Source: an uncultured Dorea sp. (lineage in GTDB: Bacteria; Bacillota; Clostridia; Lachnospirales; Lachnospiraceae). Taken from it: a DNA stretch of 35,635 nt. Where the stretch lies: assembly GCA_910577685.1 (NCBI GenBank), contig CAJTOH010000039.1, forward strand, positions 1-35,635, read 5' to 3'. A program made the position numbers and the translations under genes. The notes under the pieces are model-generated. The model saw only the letters and a list, made by a program, of their open reading frames with translations, was not told where the DNA came from and ran no database searches. Below, piece by piece: positions 7,556-14,339 of this stretch. Every line of letters starts with the position of its first letter. The first letter of the stretch is position 1.

Positions 7556-9463
7556 CTACCTCCCATTCCCCATATATAACAACAGCACAGATATATCCGC
7601 CGGAGACACCCCGGAAATCCGCGATGCCTGCCCAACCGAAACCGGCCTATACTCTTTCAGCTTCTGAACCGCCTCTATCCTCAAACTCTTAATCGAATCA
7701 TAATCAATATCCCCGGGTATCTTCTTACTCTCCAATTTTCTAAACTGTTCAACCTGCCTCTTCTGCCTGCTGATATATCCTTCATACTTTATAAAAATAT
7801 CCACCTGATCTATAACATCTTCTTTTAACTCTTCCGGTATCTCCGGTCTCTTCTCATCAATCTCTTTTAACGACCTATAAGACAATTCCGGACGCCGTAT
7901 CAACTCAGCAAGAGATGTTCCCGACGCCAACTGCGTACTTCCATAACGCTCCAGTAAATCCTGAACCCTCTTGGAAGTCCCCACATTCGTACGCTTCATC
8001 CTCTCAATCTCGGATTCTATCCACTCCTCTTTCCTCAGAAGTTTTTGATATCTCTCCTCCGGAATCAATCCAATCTCATACCCAATCTTCGTTAATCTCT
8101 GATCCGCGTTATCCTGCCTCAACAATAACCGATACTCTGCCCTCGAAGTCATCATCCTGTATGGCTCATGACTCTCTTTCGTTACAAGATCATCAATCAG
8201 CACCCCGATATATGCTTCCGACCGATCTAAAACCACGGCATCTTTGCCCTGCAGCTTCCTTGCAGCATTAATCCCGGCCATCAGCCCCTGAGCCGCCGCC
8301 TCCTCATATCCGGAACTCCCGTTAAACTGGCCGCCGCTGAATAACCCCTCAATATTGCGGAATTCCAAAGACGGTTTCAATTGCCTCGCGTCAATACAGT
8401 CATATTCAATCGCGTATGCATTTCTCACAATCTTAACATTTTCCAGACCAGGAACCGTCCTGTACATCGCATACTGCACATCCTCGGGAAGCGAACTAGA
8501 CATTCCTCCGATATACATCTCATTCGTCTCCAATCCTTCCGGCTCTATAAATACCTGATGTCGTTCTTTATCGGCAAATTTCACCACCTTATCTTCAATA
8601 GACGGACAGTACCTCGGCCCCGTCCCTTCTATCATTCCGGAAAACAAAGGGGAACGATCCAGATTCTTCCGTATAATATCATGGGTTTTCTGATTCGTAT
8701 AAGTCAGCCAACACGACGCCTGATCAATCTGTACCTCCTCAGGATCCGTGGTAAATGAAAATGGAACCACCCTATCATCCCCAAACTGTTCCTCCATCTT
8801 ACTGAAATCAACAGTATTCCTATCTATTCTTGCCGGAGTTCCGGTCTTAAAACGATACATCTCAATTCCCATCTCTCTCAGAGAATCCGTAAGATAATTC
8901 GCAGCCTGCAATCCATTCGGCCCAGTATTGCTGCTTACCTCTCCATAGATACACCTTGCCCGGAGATAGGTTCCCGTACATAATATTACAATCCTGCAGG
9001 GATAAACCGTCCCTGAAAATGTCTGTACACCTGTCACCTTCCCTTCCTCCGTCAGAATCCGTGTAACTTCCATCTGCTTAATTTCCAGATTCTCCTGGCT
9101 CTCCAACACCATTCTCATAGTCCGGCTGTAATTTGCCTTATCGGCCTGAGCACGAAGAGAATGTACCGCCGGCCCCTTAGACTTGTTAAGCATTTTCGAC
9201 TGAATGAAGGTACGGTCAATTACCTTTCCCATCTCCCCTCCAAGAGCATCCACTTCTCTCACCAGATGACCTTTTGAACTTCCCCCTATATTGGGATTAC
9301 ACGGCATCAATGCAATACTATCCACGCTTACAGTAAATACAATCGTACGAAATCCCAGTCTGGAAGCGGCAAGCGCCGCCTCACATCCGGCATGCCCCGC
9401 GCCTATTACAACAACATCATATCCATCTTCGTTAATCCACACAGAATTTGCTAAATCTTTCAT
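7556..9463 (-). CDS. mnmG: tRNA uridine-5-carboxymethylaminomethyl modification enzyme MnmG
   Basis: A 635-residue FAD-dependent enzyme (GidA) that, with MnmE, installs the cmnm5 group on wobble U34 of several tRNAs. The FAD-binding GAGHAGCEAA is at residues 21-30, followed by PCNPNIGGSSKGHLVREVDALGG. FRTGTPAR-type FKTGTPARI and the C-terminal SGVSPADISVLLLYM helix are also present. The first 12 residues (MKDLANSVWINE) form a short extension before the usual start of the fold. The ribosome-binding site and these first codons lie in a 56-bp sequence that is nearly identical to the 3' end of mnmE 162 bp upstream (see findings). G/C content is distinctly higher than in rsmG across the gap. Confidence 0.97.
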   Translation of the reverse strand: MKDLANSVWINEDGYDVVVIGAGHAGCEAALAASRLGFRTIVFTVSVDSIALMPCNPNIGGSSKGHLVREVDALGGEMGKVIDRTFIQSKMLNKSKGPAVHSLRAQADKANYSRTMRMVLESQENLEIKQMEVTRILTEEGKVTGVQTFSGTVYPCRIVILCTGTYLRARCIYGEVSSNTGPNGLQAANYLTDSLREMGIEMYRFKTGTPARIDRNTVDFSKMEEQFGDDRVVPFSFTTDPEEVQIDQASCWLTYTNQKTHDIIRKNLDRSPLFSGMIEGTGPRYCPSIEDKVVKFADKERHQVFIEPEGLETNEMYIGGMSSSLPEDVQYAMYRTVPGLENVKIVRNAYAIEYDCIDARQLKPSLEFRNIEGLFSGGQFNGSSGYEEAAAQGLMAGINAARKLQGKDAVVLDRSEAYIGVLIDDLVTKESHEPYRMMTSRAEYRLLLRQDNADQRLTKIGYEIGLIPEERYQKLLRKEEWIESEIERMKRTNVGTSKRVQDLLERYGSTQLASGTSLAELIRRPELSYRSLKEIDEKRPEIPEELKEDVIDQVDIFIKYEGYISRQKRQVEQFRKLESKKIPGDIDYDSIKSLRIEAVQKLKEYRPVSVGQASRISGVSPADISVLLLYMGNGR

Positions 9464-9492
9464 TAACCAAATCCTCTCCTATCTTTTCCCTT
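9437..9492 (-). repeat. Direct repeat copy A: mnmG start region, matches mnmE 3' end
   Basis: 56 bp covering the mnmG ribosome-binding site (GGAGAGG) and about the first 9 codons. It matches 9599-9654 at 49 of 56 positions with no gaps, same orientation, offset exactly 162 bp. By hand count the identity ends on both sides shortly beyond these limits. Confidence 0.9.
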
Positions 9493-9590
9493 TTTACATT
9501 TTCCTAACCAATTTTCACCAAAAATATCACAAGTTACAATGTCCTTATTTCCATACCCGTAATAACTTATAAACCAAAATGCAGCCCTAT

Positions 9591-11021
9591 CTACTTCCCC
9601 ATACAGAATTTGCTGAATATTTCATTAACCAAATCTTCCCCTGTCTTTTCCCCTGTAATACTTCCAAGCGCCTCATAAGCATCCAGCAAATCAATAGAAT
9701 AAAAATCCTCCGGCATATCGCTTTCAATACTTTCCTTTACTCTCGCCAACGCAGAACATGCATCCTGAAGCGCCGCTTTATGCCGTACATTGGTAATATA
9801 AATTTCATCGTTAAATGAAAGATTTCCTTCAAAAAATAAGTCCTTTAAAGTTTCTTCCAGAACATCTATTCCCATTTTTTCTTTAGCGGACATTAAAACA
9901 AGGGGAATTGTAAACTTATCCATTGCTTTAGAATTATTTTTTGAAGGATCACTTGCAAAATAAAACCTCTTTACATCCTCCTCCGTAACCGCCGCGTCCA
10001 GATCTGTTTTATTTAACAAAATGATCGCTTTCTTATGCGTGATCAATTGAAAAATCTCCCTGTCATTCTCATCCAAAGGTTTTGACACGTCAATCACATA
10101 GAGAATCAGATCTGCCTGATCCGCATAAATTTTTGCCCGGTCAACTCCGATCTTTTCCACCAAATCCTCTGTATCTCTTATTCCGGCAGTATCCATGATA
10201 TTAAGAGATATTCCTCTCAGGTTAATATGCTCTTCCAAAATATCTCTTGTCGTTCCGGCGATCTCTGTAACAATTGCGCGATCTTCCCCGAGAAGCGCGT
10301 TTAAAAGGGAAGACTTTCCCACATTGGGTTTTCCCAAAATTACAGTCCTGATTCCCTCTTTTATAATCCTTCCATTATCGTAAGTATCTATAAGCCTCTT
10401 TATTTGACTCATAAGATTTTCCACAGTTTTCCACAGCTTATCCCCATATCCGTCCACACTGATATGTTCCGGATCGTCCAAAGCCGACTCTATAAACGCC
10501 GTGTGGTAAATGATTTCATTTCTAATCTCACTTATTTTGTTCCTGATATTCCCCTTTAGCTGGCTGACGGAACTTTGGAGCGCATACTGATTTTTGGAAG
10601 ATATAAGATCACCTACCGCCTCTGCCTGAGACAAATCAATTTTGCCATTCAGAAACGCCCTCTTTGTGAATTCGCCGGGTTCTGCCGGCCTTGCTCCTCT
10701 GTCAACCAACAATTCCAATATACGCTTTACGACATAGACTCCGCCGTGACAATTAATCTCTACCGTATCTTCGCCCGTATAACTATGAGGCCCCCTCATC
10801 AGCATAACCAGCACTTCATCTACTACACATTCTCCATCCACCACATACCCATAATGGATAGTATGGGTCTTCTGTTCCGAAAGCAATTTTTCCTTCTTTC
10901 CCCTATAAATCTTATCCGCAATGGAATATGCTTTTGGACCGCTCATTCTCACAATCCCTATACCGGCATCACTCATTGCGGTAGAGATTGCAGCAATCGT
11001 ATCATTATACAGCCCTTTCAT
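9591..11021 (-). CDS. mnmE: tRNA uridine-5-carboxymethylaminomethyl modification GTPase MnmE
   Basis: A 476-residue GTPase (TrmE), partner of MnmG in wobble-uridine modification. Order: N-terminal tetrahydrofolate-binding domain (DTIAAISTAMSDAGIGIVRMSGP; YTGEDTVEINCHGG), helical domain with GEFTKRAFLNGKIDLSQAEAV, G domain with P-loop GKPNVGKSS (230-238), GTTRD (256-260), DTAGIRDT (277-284), NKTD, then the C-terminal FSKFCMGK. The terminal Cys-X-Gly-Lys, required for catalysis in characterised MnmE, is present as CMGK. A strong AGGAGGCAGG site precedes the ATG. It is encoded 127 bp upstream of mnmG on the same strand and is probably co-transcribed with it. Confidence 0.97.
   Translation of the reverse strand: MKGLYNDTIAAISTAMSDAGIGIVRMSGPKAYSIADKIYRGKKEKLLSEQKTHTIHYGYVVDGECVVDEVLVMLMRGPHSYTGEDTVEINCHGGVYVVKRILELLVDRGARPAEPGEFTKRAFLNGKIDLSQAEAVGDLISSKNQYALQSSVSQLKGNIRNKISEIRNEIIYHTAFIESALDDPEHISVDGYGDKLWKTVENLMSQIKRLIDTYDNGRIIKEGIRTVILGKPNVGKSSLLNALLGEDRAIVTEIAGTTRDILEEHINLRGISLNIMDTAGIRDTEDLVEKIGVDRAKIYADQADLILYVIDVSKPLDENDREIFQLITHKKAIILLNKTDLDAAVTEEDVKRFYFASDPSKNNSKAMDKFTIPLVLMSAKEKMGIDVLEETLKDLFFEGNLSFNDEIYITNVRHKAALQDACSALARVKESIESDMPEDFYSIDLLDAYEALGSITGEKTGEDLVNEIFSKFCMGK
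9599..9654 (-). repeat. Direct repeat copy B: mnmE 3' end
   Basis: Encodes the last residues of MnmE (TGEDLVNEIFSKFCMG, with its essential C-terminal CxGK motif) in one frame. In another frame it carries ATG AAA TAT TCA GCA AAT TCT GTA TGG, parallel to the mnmG start codons (MKDLANSVW) of copy A. This suggests that mnmG once began inside the mnmE 3' end. Confidence 0.9.
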
Positions 11022-11075
11022 TCCTGCCTCCTATCTGCTCTAACTGACGCTAAATAATTGAGCATCTTTTGTCCG

Positions 11076-11179
11076 CCGTCTGCACAATTATATAACAAAT
11101 ATTAAAAAAGCCGTTTGCACAATTATATAACAAATATTAAAAAAGCCGTTTGCACAATTATATCATATATTAAAAAATA
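11076..11179. repeat. 35-bp tandem repeat, about 3 copies
   Basis: Units at 11076-11110, 11111-11145 and a shortened, diverged one from 11146. Each reads CCGTYTGCACAATTATATAA then CAAATATTAAAAAAG. On the minus strand each unit carries TATAATTGTGC, so a -10-like element is iterated at 35-bp intervals upstream of mnmE (11087, 11122, 11157). No matching -35 hexamers at 17 bp. The array lies between the jag terminator and mnmE. Confidence 0.88.
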
Positions 11180-11201
11180 GGGGTTGAACACACCCCTATT
11201 T
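11175..11201 (-). terminator. Intrinsic terminator downstream of jag
   Basis: Perfect 10-bp arms (AAATAGGGGT / ACCCCTATTT) with a 7-base loop; on the minus strand they are followed by T-rich TTTTTTAATA. It closes the rpmH-rnpA-yidD-yidC-jag unit, so mnmE needs its own promoter further down. Confidence 0.88.
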
Positions 11202-11210
11202 CCTCTCATC

Positions 11211-11261
11211 CTATCTATTACGTACCAGAGTGACCACCACTCTCCCATAAGGTTCTTCACC
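11211..11261 (-). pseudogene. In-frame duplicate of the jag 3' end, after the stop codon
   Basis: 51 bp directly following the jag TAA, in the same frame. It would encode GEEPYGRVVVTLVRNR and then TAG. It matches the last 18 codons of jag (11262-11315) with three substitutions and one missing AAT codon. It is a tandem duplication remnant, not a gene on its own. Confidence 0.9.
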
Positions 11262-12143
11262 TTATCTATTATTACGTACCAGAGTGACTACCACTCTCCT
11301 ATAAGGTTCTTCACCCTCGCTATGTGTGGAAACCGCCGGATCTGCCTGCAGAGCTGAATGTATAATCCTTCTCTCATAAGGATTCATCGGCTCCAGCGAT
11401 ACGGTCCTTCTGTTTCGCTTCACCTTACTTGCTATATTCTTCGCAAGATTCTCAAGAGTCTCTTTCCTTCTTCTTCGGTAATCCTCCGTGTCAAGCTTGA
11501 CGCGCACATACCCTTCCTGCATCTTATTTGCAACCCTGTTCGTCAGATATTGGAGAGAATCCAAAGTCTGTCCTCTCTTTCCGATCAGGATTCCCATGTT
11601 GCTTCCTTCCATATCTATAGAAAGAGCGCCCTCTTCATCCACCACAGACGTAACCTTCACATCCGTCATATCCATCGCCTTCAAAACGTCGCTTACAAAC
11701 TTCTCGCAAGCCTCGATCGTACAAGCCTCCACCTTCGCAAGCTCTACCTCTTTCTTCTCAGGCGCATCGTTCGCCGGCTGCTCTTTAACAACCGGTTTCT
11801 TTTTCGGCTCTTTCTTCGCAAACTCCTTCTTCCCATGATCCTTCTTGGGAGATTCCTTCTTTATACTGTCTTTCTTCGGTACTTCTTTTTTCTCTTCTTT
11901 CCTGACAGGTTCCTTGACCTGAGAAAGATCTGCCTTCGGGATTTCTATCTCAGGCTCTTTTTCCTTGACTTCTTCTTTCCTGCGTGCTTTGATCACTGCC
12001 TGCTTCATCCCGATTCCAAGGAATCCGGCGCTTCCTTTTTCGATCACTTGATAATCTAACTGATCACTCGTCACTCCTAACTGCACTAATGCTTCTGTAA
12101 TCGCATCATCTAACGTCTTCGCTGATACAGTAATATATTCCAT
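11262..12143 (-). CDS. jag: Jag/KhpB RNA-binding protein (Jag-N, KH, R3H domains)
   Basis: A 293-residue protein. Domains: Jag-N (about 1-50; EYITVSAKTLDDAITEALVQLG, GFLGIGMKQAVI), a long Lys/Glu-rich linker (about 52-130) with several KKE/KKD repeats, a KH domain (about 145-215; GILIGKRGQTLDSLQYLTNRV), and an R3H domain (about 220-290; TEDYRRRRKETL, LEPMNPYERRIIHSAL). Jag/KhpB binds RNA with KhpA and influences cell elongation and division in Gram-positive bacteria. It is co-encoded with the YidC insertase, 11 bp downstream, as in many Firmicutes. The extreme 3' end is tandemly duplicated beyond the stop codon. Confidence 0.95.
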   Translation of the reverse strand: MEYITVSAKTLDDAITEALVQLGVTSDQLDYQVIEKGSAGFLGIGMKQAVIKARRKEEVKEKEPEIEIPKADLSQVKEPVRKEEKKEVPKKDSIKKESPKKDHGKKEFAKKEPKKKPVVKEQPANDAPEKKEVELAKVEACTIEACEKFVSDVLKAMDMTDVKVTSVVDEEGALSIDMEGSNMGILIGKRGQTLDSLQYLTNRVANKMQEGYVRVKLDTEDYRRRRKETLENLAKNIASKVKRNRRTVSLEPMNPYERRIIHSALQADPAVSTHSEGEEPYRRVVVTLVRNNR

Positions 12144-12154
12144 GAATAAGCCCC

Positions 12155-13222
12155 CTAATTATTTTCATTGAATTTTTTAACCATGTTAGCCTTTGCCGCA
12201 AGGCTTCCTTCCTTGGCATTCTCAGCACGCGATCTTGCCTGTTCTATTTTTTTCTCTCTTTCATTATCACTCATCCCAGATGTGCTTCTGTTGGCTGAAT
12301 CCCTGATACTCCTCGTATTCGTCTGAGCCATTGCGTTGATCTTCTCAGCCTTCACACTTCGTTTCTCACGCTTCTTTGCAGCCTTTTCCTTATTCTTCTC
12401 AACCAATTCTTCAACAGAAATCTTAGCCAGATGCTTGTTGATAATTACCTGCTGAACAATCCTTACTATGGCGCTGAACACCCAGTAAAGGCCGATACCT
12501 GTCGGAAGTGAAAATACCATAAATACGGAAAACAACGGCATCGTCACATTCATTGTATTCATAGTGCTCGCCATCGGGTTATCCTTGTCCATCTGCTGTC
12601 CGGAGATTGCCTGAGAAATCTTAACACTCAAATACTGCGTAAGTCCGGATAATACAGGAATTGCGATCGCCGTAATAATGATGACTGCCGGCGCCATTCC
12701 GTAAGAACCGCTGTCCCTGATCATCGTAATCGGAGAAACCGTCATGTCCGGTATTGAGAGAAACCGGTTTACACTTGCCGGAGCGTCCTTAATAGCCGGA
12801 ACATACTTCTGGATATCATAGATTACAGGATATAACGCCAGAAGCAGAGGCATCTGGATCAGAAGAGGAAGGCAGCCTCCCATCATCGAAGTTCCATACT
12901 TATCATATACCTGCTGGATCTCCTCCTGCTGTTTCATCATGGATGCCTGATCTTTTTTGTTCTTATATTTTTTCTGAATCGCCTGAACCTCAGGGTTCGT
13001 AACAGCGGATAATTTCTGCATTCTCTGCTGACTGACGGTTAGCGGAAGCATCAAAGTATATACAAAAATCGTATATAATATGATTGATAACCCCACCAGT
13101 CCGTTATCATTTGGAAGGGCATTATCCAATATCGTATAGATAAAGTTCATAACCTTCCCCAAAAGCCAGCTAATCTGTCCCACAATCGGCCAGTTAGCCG
13201 TCGATAATAAACTAAATGTCAT
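12155..13222 (-). CDS. yidC: YidC/OxaA/SpoIIIJ membrane protein insertase
   Basis: A 355-residue polytopic membrane protein of the Oxa1 superfamily, which inserts and folds membrane proteins alone or with Sec. Visible: a hydrophobic TM1 (GLVGLSIILYTIFVYTLMLPL) followed by the charged cytoplasmic hairpin (QQRMQKLSAVTNPEVQAIQKKYKNKKD), GGCLPLLIQMPLLLALYPVI, and a C-terminal pair of TM segments. A long Lys/Arg-rich tail (about 280-355) is of the kind that contacts the ribosome. I start at the second in-frame ATG (13222) because GGAGG lies 7 bases before it; the first ATG (13228) overlaps that site too closely. No lipobox is seen at the N-terminus. Confidence 0.95.
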   Translation of the reverse strand: MTFSLLSTANWPIVGQISWLLGKVMNFIYTILDNALPNDNGLVGLSIILYTIFVYTLMLPLTVSQQRMQKLSAVTNPEVQAIQKKYKNKKDQASMMKQQEEIQQVYDKYGTSMMGGCLPLLIQMPLLLALYPVIYDIQKYVPAIKDAPASVNRFLSIPDMTVSPITMIRDSGSYGMAPAVIIITAIAIPVLSGLTQYLSVKISQAISGQQMDKDNPMASTMNTMNVTMPLFSVFMVFSLPTGIGLYWVFSAIVRIVQQVIINKHLAKISVEELVEKNKEKAAKKREKRSVKAEKINAMAQTNTRSIRDSANRSTSGMSDNEREKKIEQARSRAENAKEGSLAAKANMVKKFNENN

Positions 13223-13249
13223 ACTCATTCCTCCAAATGTATTCTATTC

Positions 13250-13462
13250 TTAAGGTACGGGGTCGTATCCTCCTTTTGCAAACGGATTACAGCGCAGTAT
13301 CCTCCACGCCGCCAGAGCTGTACCTTTCAACGCTCCATATTTCTCGATAGCCTCTATCGCATATTGAGAACACGTGGGATAGTAAATACAGGACGAATAT
13401 CCCTTCAGAGCAGACAAATACTTCCGATAGAATTTAATACAGCCTAACAGAATATATTTCAT
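13250..13462 (-). CDS. yidD: Membrane protein insertion efficiency factor YidD
   Basis: A 70-residue protein of the YidD family, with the complete signature YYPTCSQYAIEAIEKYGALKG followed by RILRCNPFAKGGYDPVP. The amphipathic N-terminus (LLGCIKFYRKYLSAL) probably associates with the membrane. It assists YidC-dependent insertion. It is located between rnpA (12 bp upstream) and yidC, the standard order. Confidence 0.96.
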   Translation of the reverse strand: MKYILLGCIKFYRKYLSALKGYSSCIYYPTCSQYAIEAIEKYGALKGTALAAWRILRCNPFAKGGYDPVP

Positions 13463-13474
13463 AATACGTTACCC

Positions 13475-13810
13475 CTAATCTATAATGGCATGAAGACGGC
13501 CCAGATGGAGCATTGCGCTGTTAATCTCATGGTAATTCCTATCTTTTGCGCCTGCCCTGGCTATCACGACGATATCCAACCCACACCTGTACCGTTCCTC
13601 TTGTAGTCTATAGCTTTCTCTAACCAATCTTGTCAATCTATGCCTTATAATACTATTGCCTACTTTTTTACTTACGGAGATACCTAACCGGTTCCTGCCG
13701 GTTCCGTTCTCCAATACATACATTACCAGATACTTATTCGCACAGGATTTCCCTTTGCCATAGACATTTCGGAAATCCTGATTCTTCTTCAATGACTCGG
13801 AATACTTCAT
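13475..13810 (-). CDS. rnpA: Ribonuclease P protein component
   Basis: A 111-residue basic protein that binds RNase P RNA for 5' maturation of tRNAs. The family signature is clear: RNRLGISVSKKVGNSIIRHRLTRLVRESYR, with the RNA-binding arginine cluster near residues 60-75. The N-terminal LKKNQDFRNVYGKGKSCANKYLVMYVL is typical. Normal length. It follows rpmH by 48 bp, which include a terminator-like hairpin. Confidence 0.95.
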   Translation of the reverse strand: MKYSESLKKNQDFRNVYGKGKSCANKYLVMYVLENGTGRNRLGISVSKKVGNSIIRHRLTRLVRESYRLQEERYRCGLDIVVIARAGAKDRNYHEINSAMLHLGRLHAIID

Positions 13811-13840
13811 TCACACACCGTCCAATTTTTATAGAAGAAA

Positions 13841-13860
13841 AGGCCACATATATGCGGCCT
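13841..13860 (-). terminator. Hairpin between rpmH and rnpA
   Basis: A near-perfect 20-bp palindrome AGGCC...GGCCT (ends pair, two G:U-type positions), followed on the minus strand by TTTTCTTCTAT. Resembles a weak terminator or attenuator that could lower rnpA expression relative to rpmH. It overlaps the last two bases of the rpmH stop codon. Confidence 0.5.
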
Positions 13861-13993
13861 ACGCTGATAATCTCTTTCTTCCTTTTGCTCTTCTGCTAGC
13901 AAGAACTTTTCTTCCACCTTTAGTGCTCATCCTAGATCTGAATCCATGGACTTTAGCCCTCTGTCTTTTCTTTGGCTGGAATGTCATTTTCAT
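13859..13993 (-). CDS. rpmH: 50S ribosomal protein L34
   Basis: A 44-residue, very basic protein, MKMTFQPKKRQRAKVHGF... ending KGRKRLSA: the canonical bL34 sequence (KRxRxKVHGFRxRM...GRxVLxxRRxKGRxxLSA). A strong AAGGAGGTGG site lies 6-14 bases before the ATG. It is the first gene left of oriC and heads the rpmH-rnpA-yidD-yidC-jag unit. A strong promoter lies at 14057-14085. Confidence 0.97.
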   Translation of the reverse strand: MKMTFQPKKRQRAKVHGFRSRMSTKGGRKVLASRRAKGRKRLSA

Positions 13994-14056
13994 AATATCC
14001 ACCTCCTTATATACTAAGGGAAACTCCCTACAAATTTTCCTAAGACATCAGCCTTG

Positions 14057-14085
14057 ATTATATAGAAAAAATGCGTCTGAGTCAA
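14057..14085 (-). promoter_or_regulatory. rpmH promoter
   Basis: On the minus strand: -35 TTGACT (14080-14085), 17-bp spacer, -10 TATAAT (14057-14062). A near-perfect SigA-type promoter about 65 bp upstream of the rpmH start. Confidence 0.85.
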
Positions 14086-14243
14086 GCTATTCCGCGATTT
14101 TTCTAAATTTATTTATCCACAAATTGTGGATAATATCCGGAATTTCTGTGGAAAAGAGGTGGAAACAAATAATTCAGCCCTCTTTTTCCTTGAAAAATTA
14201 CAATTTTCCACTGCGTATTACGTTTTCCACATTTATTTTGAGA

Positions 14244-14272
14244 TTGCTTAATTTGCCGTTTTGATGTAAAAT
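14244..14272 (+). promoter_or_regulatory. Probable dnaA promoter
   Basis: -35 TTGCTT (14244-14249), 17-bp spacer, -10 TAAAAT (14267-14272), about 70 bp before the dnaA ATG and just after the DnaA box at 14223. Prediction from sequence. Confidence 0.6.
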
Positions 14273-14339
14273 ATATAAGATAGAAAACTGGGGTTATGAT
14301 GTATATTTTGACATTAAGAGAGATTAGGAGTTTACTGTA

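Larger units (their letters stand above)
13994..14339. other. oriC, upstream part (rpmH-dnaA interval) with DnaA boxes
   Basis: Two perfect DnaA boxes in opposite orientation, TTATCCACA at 14113-14121 and TGTGGATAA at 14125-14133, three bases apart. One-mismatch boxes are TGTGGAAAA at 14147-14155 and TTTTCCACA at 14223-14231; a two-mismatch box TTTTCCACT lies at 14204-14212. Divergent promoters for rpmH and dnaA flank the cluster, so DnaA bound here probably also autoregulates dnaA. Together with the dnaA-dnaN interval it forms the bipartite origin typical of Firmicutes. Confidence 0.9.

Noticed and set aside
11358..12059. 233-codon frame antisense to jag
   Set aside because: Arises opposite the Lys/Glu-rich jag linker; Phe/Leu/Arg-rich with no domain pattern, while jag itself is unmistakable.
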